Shown here: in pieces, positions 3,756 to 9,567 of the stretch
How the letters are laid out: every line of letters starts with the position of its first letter
Position numbering within the stretch: the stretch's first letter is position 1
Position numbers and translations under genes: made by a program
NCBI GenBank assembly: GCA_037444705.1
Contig: JBBILY010000122.1
Location: forward strand, 1-9,567
From: DATCYX01 sp037444705
Lineage (GTDB): Bacteria; Chloroflexota; Anaerolineae; Anaerolineales; UBA4823
Reading direction: 5' to 3'
DNA: 9,567 bases
Notes under the pieces: model-generated
The model's database searches: none
Told to the model about the DNA's origin: nothing
Seen by the model: only the letters and a program-made list of their open reading frames with translations

Positions 3756-5246
3756 ATGAGACGCAGACGAGGTTTGTTTTCATCCCTACGCTGGTTATCA
3801 ACCTTCTTTTTGCTATCTGCCCTGATCTTGAGCGCGGCTGAACTGGCGCGTTATAGCCGTGTGCGTGCTAATTTTCCCCTGGGTTTAAAAATCGCGGGTG
3901 TGCCCGTGGGAGGGTTGGATCGGCAGCAGGCTGCGCAGCGCCTGCGCGAAGCCTATTCCACACCAGTGGAACTGGTCTATGGAGAAGCGGTTATTCAAAT
4001 TCCGCCCAGTGTGGCTGACTTCCGTTTAGACCTGGAGAGCATGTTGGCCGCCGCCGACCTGCAACGCACGCGCCAGTCATTCTGGTTGGGTTTTTGGGAT
4101 TATTTATGGGGGCGCGGCCTGACGGCGAGCGAAATTCCTTTGCGTTCCACTTATTCGGATGAGCGCTTGCGGGCTTATCTGGAGGGCGAAATTGCCCGCC
4201 GCTACGACCAGCCACCCCAGGCGGCCAGCCCGGTGGTGGGCACGGTGAATTTTCGCCCCGGCAGCCCTGGGGTCGCCCTGGATGTAGAGAATGCGATCCC
4301 TATGATCGTCAATGCCATGCGCTCCCTGGATCGCCGGCGGGTGATCCTGCCTCTGCTGCGCACGAACCCGCCCCATCCGGCGTTTGAGAATTTGAAGATT
4401 CTGCTGGAACAGACCATTGACTTGGCCGGTTATGAGGGCCTGGCCGGCATCTATCTGCTCGATTTACAGAATGGTCAGGAGATCCACGTAGCTTATCGCC
4501 AGGGGGAGGAAATCTCCACCCAACCGGATGTGGCTTATACCGCTGCCAGCATGATCAAGATCCCTATTATGGTCTCGGTCTATCGCCGCCTGGGGGAGAA
4601 CCCCGACGCTGAAACGCTCAAGTTGCTGGATGATATGATCACCAAATCGGGCAATGAGGCGGCTGACTGGCTGATGGAACGGGTGATTGATGCCGTGCGG
4701 GCGCCGTTGGTGGTCACCGAAGATATGCGCGCCTTAGGCCTACAAAACACCTTCCTGGCGGGGTTCTTTTCCTTTGGCTCGCCGCTTTTGGCGCGCATCG
4801 AAACCCCGGCCAATCAGCGCAGCGATGTCAACACCGACCCTGATCCCTATAGCCAGACCACGCCCTCGGATATGGGAATGCTCTTGGAGGATATTTACCA
4901 GTGTGCCACCACAGGAGGCGGTTCTCTGACCGCGGTCTTTGCGGCTGAGATCACTCAGGTTGAGTGTCAGAGTATGATTGATTACCTGAAGCGCAATTAC
5001 CTGCCGGTGTTGCTGACGGGCGGATTGCCAGAGGCAACCCCGATCGCCCATAAGCACGGGTGGGTATCCGATGCGAATGGGGTGATCAACACCATCGGCG
5101 ATGCGGGCATCATCTATACTCCAGGGGGCAACTATGTCCTGGTGATCTTCCTGCACCATCCTGTACAGTTGGTGTGGGAGCCGGCCTCGAAACTGGTAGC
5201 TGACCTGTCGCGTGCCGTCTATAACTACTACAATTTACCCCCTTGA
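3756..5246 (+). CDS. Membrane-anchored serine hydrolase of the class A beta-lactamase / DD-peptidase fold
   Basis: A 496-residue protein. A basic N-terminus and a hydrophobic helix (about residues 11-29) form a signal anchor, placing the rest outside the membrane. Residues 42-200 resemble the VanW-associated peptidoglycan-binding region (LKIAGVPVGGLDRQQAAQRL, later GTVNFRPGSPGVALDVENAI). Residues 218-490 form the Beta-lactamase2-type domain. The catalytic motifs are S265-M-I-K268 (SxxK), S298-G-N300 (SxN) and K433-H-G435 (KTG-equivalent), and TTPSDMGMLLEDIY at 368-381 is typical of this subfamily. I do not see the ExxLN omega-loop motif whose Glu drives deacylation in true class A beta-lactamases. 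A peptidoglycan-related or other serine hydrolase role therefore fits better than antibiotic resistance. The gene appears monocistronic: repeats lie upstream and genes converge on it downstream. Confidence 0.85.
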   Translation: MRRRRGLFSSLRWLSTFFLLSALILSAAELARYSRVRANFPLGLKIAGVPVGGLDRQQAAQRLREAYSTPVELVYGEAVIQIPPSVADFRLDLESMLAAADLQRTRQSFWLGFWDYLWGRGLTASEIPLRSTYSDERLRAYLEGEIARRYDQPPQAASPVVGTVNFRPGSPGVALDVENAIPMIVNAMRSLDRRRVILPLLRTNPPHPAFENLKILLEQTIDLAGYEGLAGIYLLDLQNGQEIHVAYRQGEEISTQPDVAYTAASMIKIPIMVSVYRRLGENPDAETLKLLDDMITKSGNEAADWLMERVIDAVRAPLVVTEDMRALGLQNTFLAGFFSFGSPLLARIETPANQRSDVNTDPDPYSQTTPSDMGMLLEDIYQCATTGGGSLTAVFAAEITQVECQSMIDYLKRNYLPVLLTGGLPEATPIAHKHGWVSDANGVINTIGDAGIIYTPGGNYVLVIFLHHPVQLVWEPASKLVADLSRAVYNYYNLPP

Positions 5247-5261
5247 TTCTGCAGCCTAGAG

Positions 5262-5280
5262 GGAGGATGGGGACTCCTCC
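5262..5280. terminator. Weak candidate terminator hairpin after the hydrolase gene
   Basis: GGAGGA (5262-5267) and TCCTCC (5275-5280) pair around a 7-base loop, 15 bases past the stop codon and between two convergent genes. No T-run follows on the plus strand, so this is not a classic intrinsic terminator. The rest of the 80-bp gap shows only a small TCCTGCAGGA palindrome and a T5 tract on the minus strand. Confidence 0.25.
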
Positions 5281-5326
5281 TGGATTGGGTGGCGTAAAAA
5301 CCCCCTTTCCTGCAGGAGTTATCGCC

Positions 5327-5611
5327 TCAATCCTTTTCGGAGGAGGTGTAAATCCTTATCAGGGGTTTGCGCACGGCGAGCCCGTTGTCCTTTGGATTGT
5401 GGACGCCGAAGTAATAGCGCACACCCAGTAAAGCATCTTCCACGCTATGGATGATGCTGTCGGTCACCAGGCTAACTTCGTAGGGGTTTTTGGCGGCTTT
5501 TTTCCTGGGGGCGCGTTGAAGCCCACCTGCCATGAGGTGGTTGCGCGATCTAGAGGGGCGCGCGCTCAATTTACGCGGTTTCATTTTGGGATGGATGGGT
5601 TCTTCGCTCAT
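5327..5611 (-). CDS. Small basic protein, function unknown
   Basis: A 94-residue protein from the ATG at 5611; a GTG two codons upstream (5617) is the alternative. AAGG lies eight bases before the ATG. Residues 9-43 are strongly basic and probably disordered (KMKPRKLSARPSRSRNHLM, then QRAPRKKAAKNP). Residues 44-85 look folded (YEVSLVTDSIIHSVEDALLG, then VRYYFGVHNP), with a short C-terminal strand (LIRIYTS). The basic tail suggests nucleic-acid or ribosome contact, but I recognise no family. Support for a real gene comes from a near-consensus promoter 32-40 bases upstream and from its orientation, the same as the genes to its right. It converges with the hydrolase gene. Confidence 0.6.
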   Translation of the reverse strand: MSEEPIHPKMKPRKLSARPSRSRNHLMAGGLQRAPRKKAAKNPYEVSLVTDSIIHSVEDALLGVRYYFGVHNPKDNGLAVRKPLIRIYTSSEKD

Positions 5612-5649
5612 ATCCACCGCCTTCTATGTTACATTTTTGTATCGAAATA

Positions 5650-5678
5650 ATTATAAATGATTTATAAGGAACTGTCGA
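5650..5678 (-). promoter_or_regulatory. Near-consensus promoter of the small basic protein gene
   Basis: On the minus strand TCGACA (5678-5673, five of six -35 bases), a 17-bp spacer and a perfect TATAAT (5655-5650). A start near 5643 gives a leader of about 32 bases. The -35 lies within the last codons of the gene ending at 5662, so the small gene can be transcribed on its own. Confidence 0.65.
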
Positions 5679-6339
5679 AGAATTCCTTGCGGTTTTCTTG
5701 CAAATTAACCGATTCTAATCTGACCGTTTGGTAGCGTTTCCACTCTTTGATGTGATCTTCGGTGATCTCGAAGTCAAAAGCCACTTTGGAGTAAGCCCAC
5801 ATAACCTTTTTCCTACCCCTGGTTTTGGTCTGGACATTATCACCGGAATATCCCAGGCGCAGTTTATAGCGCCCCGGGCTTAGGTTCAACTCCCTGGCGG
5901 GTTTGAAGATGATGGCGGTATGCAGGGTGCTGTTAGGTGGAAGCCATACGGTGGAAAAGTCTTGCAGGGGCTGGATTTCCTCGGTCAACAAGCCTGAGAA
6001 TCCGCCCATCAGATACGCCAGGAAACTCATCTTATCCCCGCTGGCGACATGTTGTAACTGAATGAGCACGTCTTCGATCTTACCCGGTTGAGCGCCCTGA
6101 TTAATGAATTCGCACTCAAGGAGCAGACCCGGTTCCAGGTTATCTGCTTTGGGCTGAGGTTGGGATGCCCGGATCGTGGTTGGTTTCTCAATCCAGGTGA
6201 GGCTGAGGCGGCGAGAGGGGATGACATAACCTCTGAATTGCTTCAGTTTGGTCAAATAGAAGGTTATGGCGCTGAGTGCCAGTGCTCCCAGGGCGATTAG
6301 AATAGAGAAAACATCGGTCCAATTGGTTGAACCAGACAT
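5662..6339 (-). CDS. One-span membrane protein with extracytoplasmic or cytoplasmic beta-rich domain, function unknown
   Basis: A 225-residue protein. The ATG at 6339 is supported by AGGAG seven bases upstream. Residues 10-30 (VFSILIALGALALSAITFYL) are a single N-terminal transmembrane helix. The remainder (about 40-200) has the alternating pattern of a beta-sandwich: LLLECEFINQGAQPGKIEDV resembles the opening strands of Ig-like or CARDB-like domains ('f.N.G..pg.i.dv'), and LPPNSTLHTAIIFKPA and LSPGRYKLRLGYSG fit later strands. A C-terminal helix carries many charged residues (EDHIKEWKRYQTVRL). No catalytic motif is seen. It lies between the S1P-lyase-like gene and the small basic gene and has its own candidate promoter, so it need not belong to either functionally. 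Confidence 0.75.
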   Translation of the reverse strand: MSGSTNWTDVFSILIALGALALSAITFYLTKLKQFRGYVIPSRRLSLTWIEKPTTIRASQPQPKADNLEPGLLLECEFINQGAQPGKIEDVLIQLQHVASGDKMSFLAYLMGGFSGLLTEEIQPLQDFSTVWLPPNSTLHTAIIFKPARELNLSPGRYKLRLGYSGDNVQTKTRGRKKVMWAYSKVAFDFEITEDHIKEWKRYQTVRLESVNLQENRKEFFDSSL

Positions 6340-6446
6340 GAGCGGTCTCCTGTAAGGGCTCCCGTGAGAGCACCAGCGCCCCAGGCCTGGAATGCCTTTT
6401 GCCCGGCGGGCTGACGTCTTCGGGGGGTAGAGGCGGAAGATCCCTT

Positions 6447-6476
6447 GTCCATCTGGTGTAAATATGGACTACGTCC
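6447..6476. promoter_or_regulatory. Nested inverted repeats at the expected start site of the 6339 gene
   Basis: GTCCAT (6447-6452) and ATGGAC (6464-6469) form an 11-bp-spaced inverted repeat. GGAC-TAC-GTCC (6466-6476) overlaps its right arm, so GTCC/GGAC occurs three times in 30 bp. The block covers the predicted transcription start near 6471 and could be a repressor site or a structured 5' leader. Confidence 0.3.
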
Positions 6477-6477
6477 T

Positions 6478-6506
6478 ATTATTGCCGATATTTGCCTGGA
6501 AATCAA
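6478..6506 (-). promoter_or_regulatory. Candidate promoter of the 6339-5662 membrane protein gene
   Basis: On the minus strand TTGATT (6506-6501), exactly 17 bp, then AATAAT (6483-6478; five of six -10 bases). It implies a leader of about 130 bases before the ATG at 6339. Nothing else convincing is seen in the 217-bp gap 6340-6556 apart from short palindromes such as CCAGGCCTGG. Confidence 0.4.
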
Positions 6507-6556
6507 TAAGAAATCCGGCATAGAAAGGGGTGAAACCGGGGGGATTTTGAGGTGAT

Positions 6557-8077
6557 TCACTTGACCTCGTACAGTAAGTCAATGTAACTCATCAACAAAT
6601 CGCGCACGACACCGCGCAGGGGCAGGCTGGCAGCCAGGCCATAGACAGGGGCCAGCGAGCCCTTTTCTTCGGGATGGGTCTTGACCTGCTCGACGGAAGC
6701 CCGCAGGTCAGCGATGAAGCGTTGGGCTACTCCGGGTTGTGTGTGGCGCAGCGTGACGCATAGATGGACACAGGCGGGCTTGTGCAGCCCATTCAGGCTC
6801 CAACCGCGCTGGGTCATGGCTTCCATCACGCGGTAAATGTCCAGGGTGCGCGAGGCAAAGGCAATCACCCACAGTGGATCGCCCAGCACGTATAAATCTG
6901 GGATGGCTTCAATCTCTGTGCGGATCCAGGCTGCCGTCTCCAGGATTTTGCGGGTTGCCTCCAGATAGCCCTGTTCCCCAATGCTGAGCATAGCCGCCCA
7001 ACACACGGCGCTCAAGGCGCCCGCTCGGCTGCCGGCGAAGGTGGGGGAAAAATATAAGCCGCCGGGCCATTCGGTAGCGACATAGTATTGATAGCGCCGT
7101 AGTTGCGGGTTGCGATAGAGGATAACCGAGGTGCCCTTGGCGGCATAGCCGTATTTGTGCGTATCGGCAGAGATGGAGGTCACCCCCGGCAGGCGGAAAT
7201 CGAATGGGGGCACTGGATAGCCCAATTTTTCGGCCCAGGGCAAGATGAAACCACCTAGGCAAGCATCGGTATGAAAGCCGATCCCATGCTGGCGGGCGAG
7301 TTCCGAGAGTTCGGCAATGGGGTCAATCATCCCATGCGGGAAAGACGGCGCCGATCCAACGATCACGATGGTGTTACGGCTGAGGGCGCGTCGGGCGGCG
7401 GAGACATCGGCGCGATAATGGGCATCCACACCGATATAGATCGGTTTGATGTGGAAATATTGGGCGGCTTTCTCAAAAGCGGCGTGGGCTGTGATTGGGA
7501 GCACCATCTCCGGGTGGCGGATGCCCTTTTGCTGGCGCGCCCAATCCCGATAGGTCTTCATTGCCAGGAGAATGCTTTCTGTGCCGCCGGAGGTGACCGT
7601 GCCGCACACCTGGTCTCCCTGGCGGGCAGCGGCTTCGGCTCCCAGCATTTGGGCGGTCATCGCCACGATTTCGGCTTCAAATTTGCTGATGCTGGGCCAG
7701 ATGTCCGAGTGTAAGGGGTTCGCCTGCGAATAGAGCGCATAGACTTCATTTAGAAAGCGGATGTGTTCAGCCTCTCCGTGATAGACTGCGCCAGAAACAT
7801 AGCCTTGTTTCCAGCGGGCTTCTTCACGCGCCTGGATAGCCTGCATCTCCTGTAGAATTTGGGTTCTATCCAGGCCGCTGGGGGGTAATTGAGTATAAGT
7901 GGGAAATTCAGCCTGGTAGGGTTTGAGGGCTGATCTGAGATCCGCCATCAGGTTTTGGGTCTCGTGCTCAATTTCCTGACGGACGGAAGGAATTTTGCGC
8001 AAGGCTTTTTCAAGTAGTGAAACCCAACGCGGGCTCAATCGAGAAAGGATCTTAAGCAACTTCTGGCTTTGTCTCAT
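6557..8077 (-). CDS. PLP-dependent lyase, sphingosine-1-phosphate lyase-like (group II decarboxylase superfamily)
   Basis: A 506-residue fold-type I PLP enzyme. The motifs match sphingosine-1-phosphate lyases rather than glutamate decarboxylases. They are GYVSGAVYHG (92-101), TSGGTESILLAMK (162-174, PLP phosphate loop), ITAHAAFEKAA (195-205, with ring-stacking His198), FHTDACLGGFILP (268-280, with Asp271 to the pyridine nitrogen), SADTHKYGYAAKGTSVILY (303-321, with Schiff-base Lys308) and YFSPTFAGSRAG (342-353). SPLs cleave phosphorylated long-chain bases to a fatty aldehyde and phosphoethanolamine. Unlike the eukaryotic enzymes it has no N-terminal membrane helix, as in soluble bacterial forms. 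The ATG at 8077 has GAGGG seven bases upstream. The gene lies 77 bp after a lipoprotein gene on the same strand with no clear promoter between. The natural substrate is not shown by the sequence; a decarboxylase on another substrate is the alternative. Confidence 0.88.
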   Translation of the reverse strand: MRQSQKLLKILSRLSPRWVSLLEKALRKIPSVRQEIEHETQNLMADLRSALKPYQAEFPTYTQLPPSGLDRTQILQEMQAIQAREEARWKQGYVSGAVYHGEAEHIRFLNEVYALYSQANPLHSDIWPSISKFEAEIVAMTAQMLGAEAAARQGDQVCGTVTSGGTESILLAMKTYRDWARQQKGIRHPEMVLPITAHAAFEKAAQYFHIKPIYIGVDAHYRADVSAARRALSRNTIVIVGSAPSFPHGMIDPIAELSELARQHGIGFHTDACLGGFILPWAEKLGYPVPPFDFRLPGVTSISADTHKYGYAAKGTSVILYRNPQLRRYQYYVATEWPGGLYFSPTFAGSRAGALSAVCWAAMLSIGEQGYLEATRKILETAAWIRTEIEAIPDLYVLGDPLWVIAFASRTLDIYRVMEAMTQRGWSLNGLHKPACVHLCVTLRHTQPGVAQRFIADLRASVEQVKTHPEEKGSLAPVYGLAASLPLRGVVRDLLMSYIDLLYEVK

Positions 8078-8154
8078 GTTCTATCCCTCGTCTCTGTAGG
8101 TAGATGTGCCTTCTGTCATCGCCATTGGTTTTCTTCCCCACCCCTCGCGCCGCC

Positions 8155-9567
8155 TCAGCGCCACATCAGGAAACGATCTTCAGCGCAGGTGGGCTGGCCT
8201 CGAGGATAGTAGGCACACAGGGTATAGGATAAAATCGTGCCCGCAGGCACTTCAGGCACGTCCAGGGTCAGGGAACTGCTTCCGTCATCACTTGTGGGTG
8301 GCAGGATCAGATTGCGCTGGCTGCCGTCGGGAAGCGGGAAAATCAGTTCCACCCCCACGCCTTCGACGGGATGGTTGTCCTCTAATACGGTCAGGCCAAT
8401 TTCTTGCTGCTGACCTGGTTTGAGAATGGCAAGGCGCTTCCACGCCTGCACAGTCACCGCGCCTTGCTGGCTGGTGCCCGCCGGAGTCTCGGGCGTGATC
8501 CCGGGTTTGCCTGAGGTGGCTGCCTGATTCTGATATTGCCAGTAGGCATAGCCCAGCGGGGTGGGGCGGATCCGCAGCACGCCGCTCTCCCGCTCATGCT
8601 TTTCCAGACAAAGGCTGACGAAGCATTGCCTGAGCACGTCATCGCCCACCCGTTCTACCTGGCTGATGGGCGCTCCGGAGGCGTCTAAGCCGCCGTGTTG
8701 AGCCAGATAGTCCAGGAATTCTTGTGGGACGTTGTAGCCCAGGCGATCCTGGATGGGGTAGAAGAACATGCCGCCTTCGCTACTGGGGGGCTGCAGAGGG
8801 CTGGCTGCGATCTCCAATATCCTGGTCAGGGGGAGCAAGGCAGGCTGGCCCGTCTCAGCGGGGGAGATCTTCAGGGCGATATTTTCGAATATTTGCTGTG
8901 TGCCACCATCTGGTGTGGGATAGGGTGGACTGAGAGCAAAACCGACGAAATGCTCCCCCAGGCGCGCGACCGTTTTGCTGAACTCGGCGGCCACCGGCGG
9001 GGGTAGAACGACCTCGGCCTCTTCTGGCCAGATTGGTGGAGGTGTGCAACTATCGCCACAGCGCCAAAGCCCATAGGCCAGTAAGCCCACCTCGGAGTTA
9101 TTTTCCACCCGGTAGAAACCCAGGTTTTCAAAGTATTGCTCAATGCGCCTTTTGGTAGGATTGTAGCGGGGTTCGGTGATGGGGTTACCCACGCGTGACA
9201 ATCCCCCTAGAGCCTGGATAAGCGGCCAAAAAGACGGGTCAATCGTGTGGCCATTGGCATAGGGGATGGTCGTGTCCTGCGGCGGCGGCTCGCTGGCCTG
9301 GATTAACCCCGTATCAAGCCCAATCGCAGCTAGGTAAAAGCGTTCCCAGCCTTTCAAGTGAGGATCGTAAGCCATTAAAGCCGCCTGGGTGTATTGGTAA
9401 CTGATCTGTCCGTAGGTGAAGGCTTGAGAGATGGCTGGGCCTAACCTGGCCTCACCCCCTAGCTCGCCATAGAAGCCAGCGAAAAGATCATCCACACTGA
9501 GCACGGGCAGAGGTGGAGCAGTCTCCTGGACAGGGATTGAGGTGCAAGCCACACTCAGGGTCATCAG
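8155..9567 (-). CDS. Large secreted lipoprotein with four LG-type repeats and a C-terminal Ig-like domain (5' end missing)
   Basis: The open frame runs off the right edge. The first Met in frame (9564) sits inside the signal peptide: the lipobox LSVAC ends only seven residues later and the codon before it is also hydrophobic (Leu), so the true start lies beyond the window. With that Met as residue 1, the mature protein starts at Cys7. Four repeats share a G-x-x-x-x-(L/V/S)-G-x-x-(I/L)-(S/T) segment followed by an aromatic Q-x-F/Y-E-N strand: near 36 (GGEARLGPAISQAFTYG), 119 (LGGLSRVGNPIT, IEQYFENLGFY), 201 (RLGEHFVGFALS, QQIFENIAL) and 290 (HGGLDASGAPISQVERV). Residues 370-469 form a beta-sandwich with GVGVELIFPLPDGS and a Cys pair (450, 460), likely Ig/invasin-like. 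The protein is probably a surface binding or structural protein; the ligand is unknown. Confidence 0.78.
   Translation of the reverse strand: MMTLSVACTSIPVQETAPPLPVLSVDDLFAGFYGELGGEARLGPAISQAFTYGQISYQYTQAALMAYDPHLKGWERFYLAAIGLDTGLIQASEPPPQDTTIPYANGHTIDPSFWPLIQALGGLSRVGNPITEPRYNPTKRRIEQYFENLGFYRVENNSEVGLLAYGLWRCGDSCTPPPIWPEEAEVVLPPPVAAEFSKTVARLGEHFVGFALSPPYPTPDGGTQQIFENIALKISPAETGQPALLPLTRILEIAASPLQPPSSEGGMFFYPIQDRLGYNVPQEFLDYLAQHGGLDASGAPISQVERVGDDVLRQCFVSLCLEKHERESGVLRIRPTPLGYAYWQYQNQAATSGKPGITPETPAGTSQQGAVTVQAWKRLAILKPGQQQEIGLTVLEDNHPVEGVGVELIFPLPDGSQRNLILPPTSDDGSSSLTLDVPEVPAGTILSYTLCAYYPRGQPTCAEDRFLMWR

Noticed and set aside
3756..5246. Calling the hydrolase an antibiotic-resistance beta-lactamase
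   Set aside because: The omega-loop ExxLN motif is not seen and the N-terminal region and membrane anchor fit an envelope enzyme; resistance cannot be claimed.
5243..5431. A 62-codon plus-strand frame after the hydrolase
   Set aside because: It overlaps the hydrolase stop and the small basic gene on the other strand, and its low-complexity peptide has no feature of a protein.
6297..6560. An 87-codon minus-strand frame between the lyase and membrane-protein genes
   Set aside because: It overlaps the start of the well-supported 6339 gene and contains that gene's candidate promoter, has no clear ribosome binding site and no recognisable domain.
7271..7714. A 147-codon plus-strand frame inside the lyase gene
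   Set aside because: The minus-strand frame carries complete PLP-enzyme motifs through this stretch.
8078..8154. A separate promoter or terminator between the lipoprotein and lyase genes
   Set aside because: No convincing -10/-35 pair or hairpin with T-run is visible on the minus strand, so co-transcription is left open.

Overview
The window reads as bacterial chromosome, most likely from the phylum Chloroflexota (Anaerolineae-like). That assignment is an inference. It rests on moderately high GC, a GerW/YtfJ homologue with no other sporulation gene beside it, a Pro-rich lipoprotein with LG-x-P-I / QYFEN-type repeats, and a class A beta-lactamase-fold hydrolase with a VanW-type N-terminal region. 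There is no rRNA, tRNA, transposase or phage gene.

Left part, minus strand (1-1742). A three-gene cluster encodes a helical protein, a one-span membrane protein and a YtfJ/GerW-family protein with an added C-terminal membrane helix; its first two genes abut and the last two overlap by 8 bp. Downstream, behind its own extended -10 promoter, is an RsbV/RsbW-type partner-switching pair: a STAS anti-anti-sigma protein and the N-terminus of an ATP-binding anti-sigma kinase that runs off the left edge.

Middle, plus strand (1743-5246). A Zur/Fur-family repressor is followed 21 bp later by a ZnuA-type metal-binding lipoprotein. An imperfect 23-bp palindrome sits on the expected transcription start of this pair, which suggests metal-dependent autoregulation. 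No permease or ATPase gene follows. Instead there are about 490 bp of non-coding DNA packed with short repeats and hairpins: three direct repeats about 60 bp apart, then a run of perfect 8-3-8 palindromes, four of them in an alternating tandem array. An apparently leaderless gene for a membrane-anchored serine hydrolase of the beta-lactamase/DD-peptidase fold follows.

Right part, minus strand (5327-9567), read right to left. A large repeat-containing lipoprotein (its signal peptide starts beyond the right edge) is followed after 77 bp by a PLP-dependent sphingosine-1-phosphate-lyase-like enzyme. Next come a one-span membrane protein of unknown function and a small basic protein of unknown function. 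The small protein is supported by a near-consensus promoter lying in the 3' end of the gene upstream.

The parts most worth following up are the hairpin/repeat region at 3317-3707, the soluble bacterial S1P-lyase-like enzyme, and the orphan zur-znuA unit with its visible operator. I did not find a convincing multi-gene novel defence or mobile system in the window.
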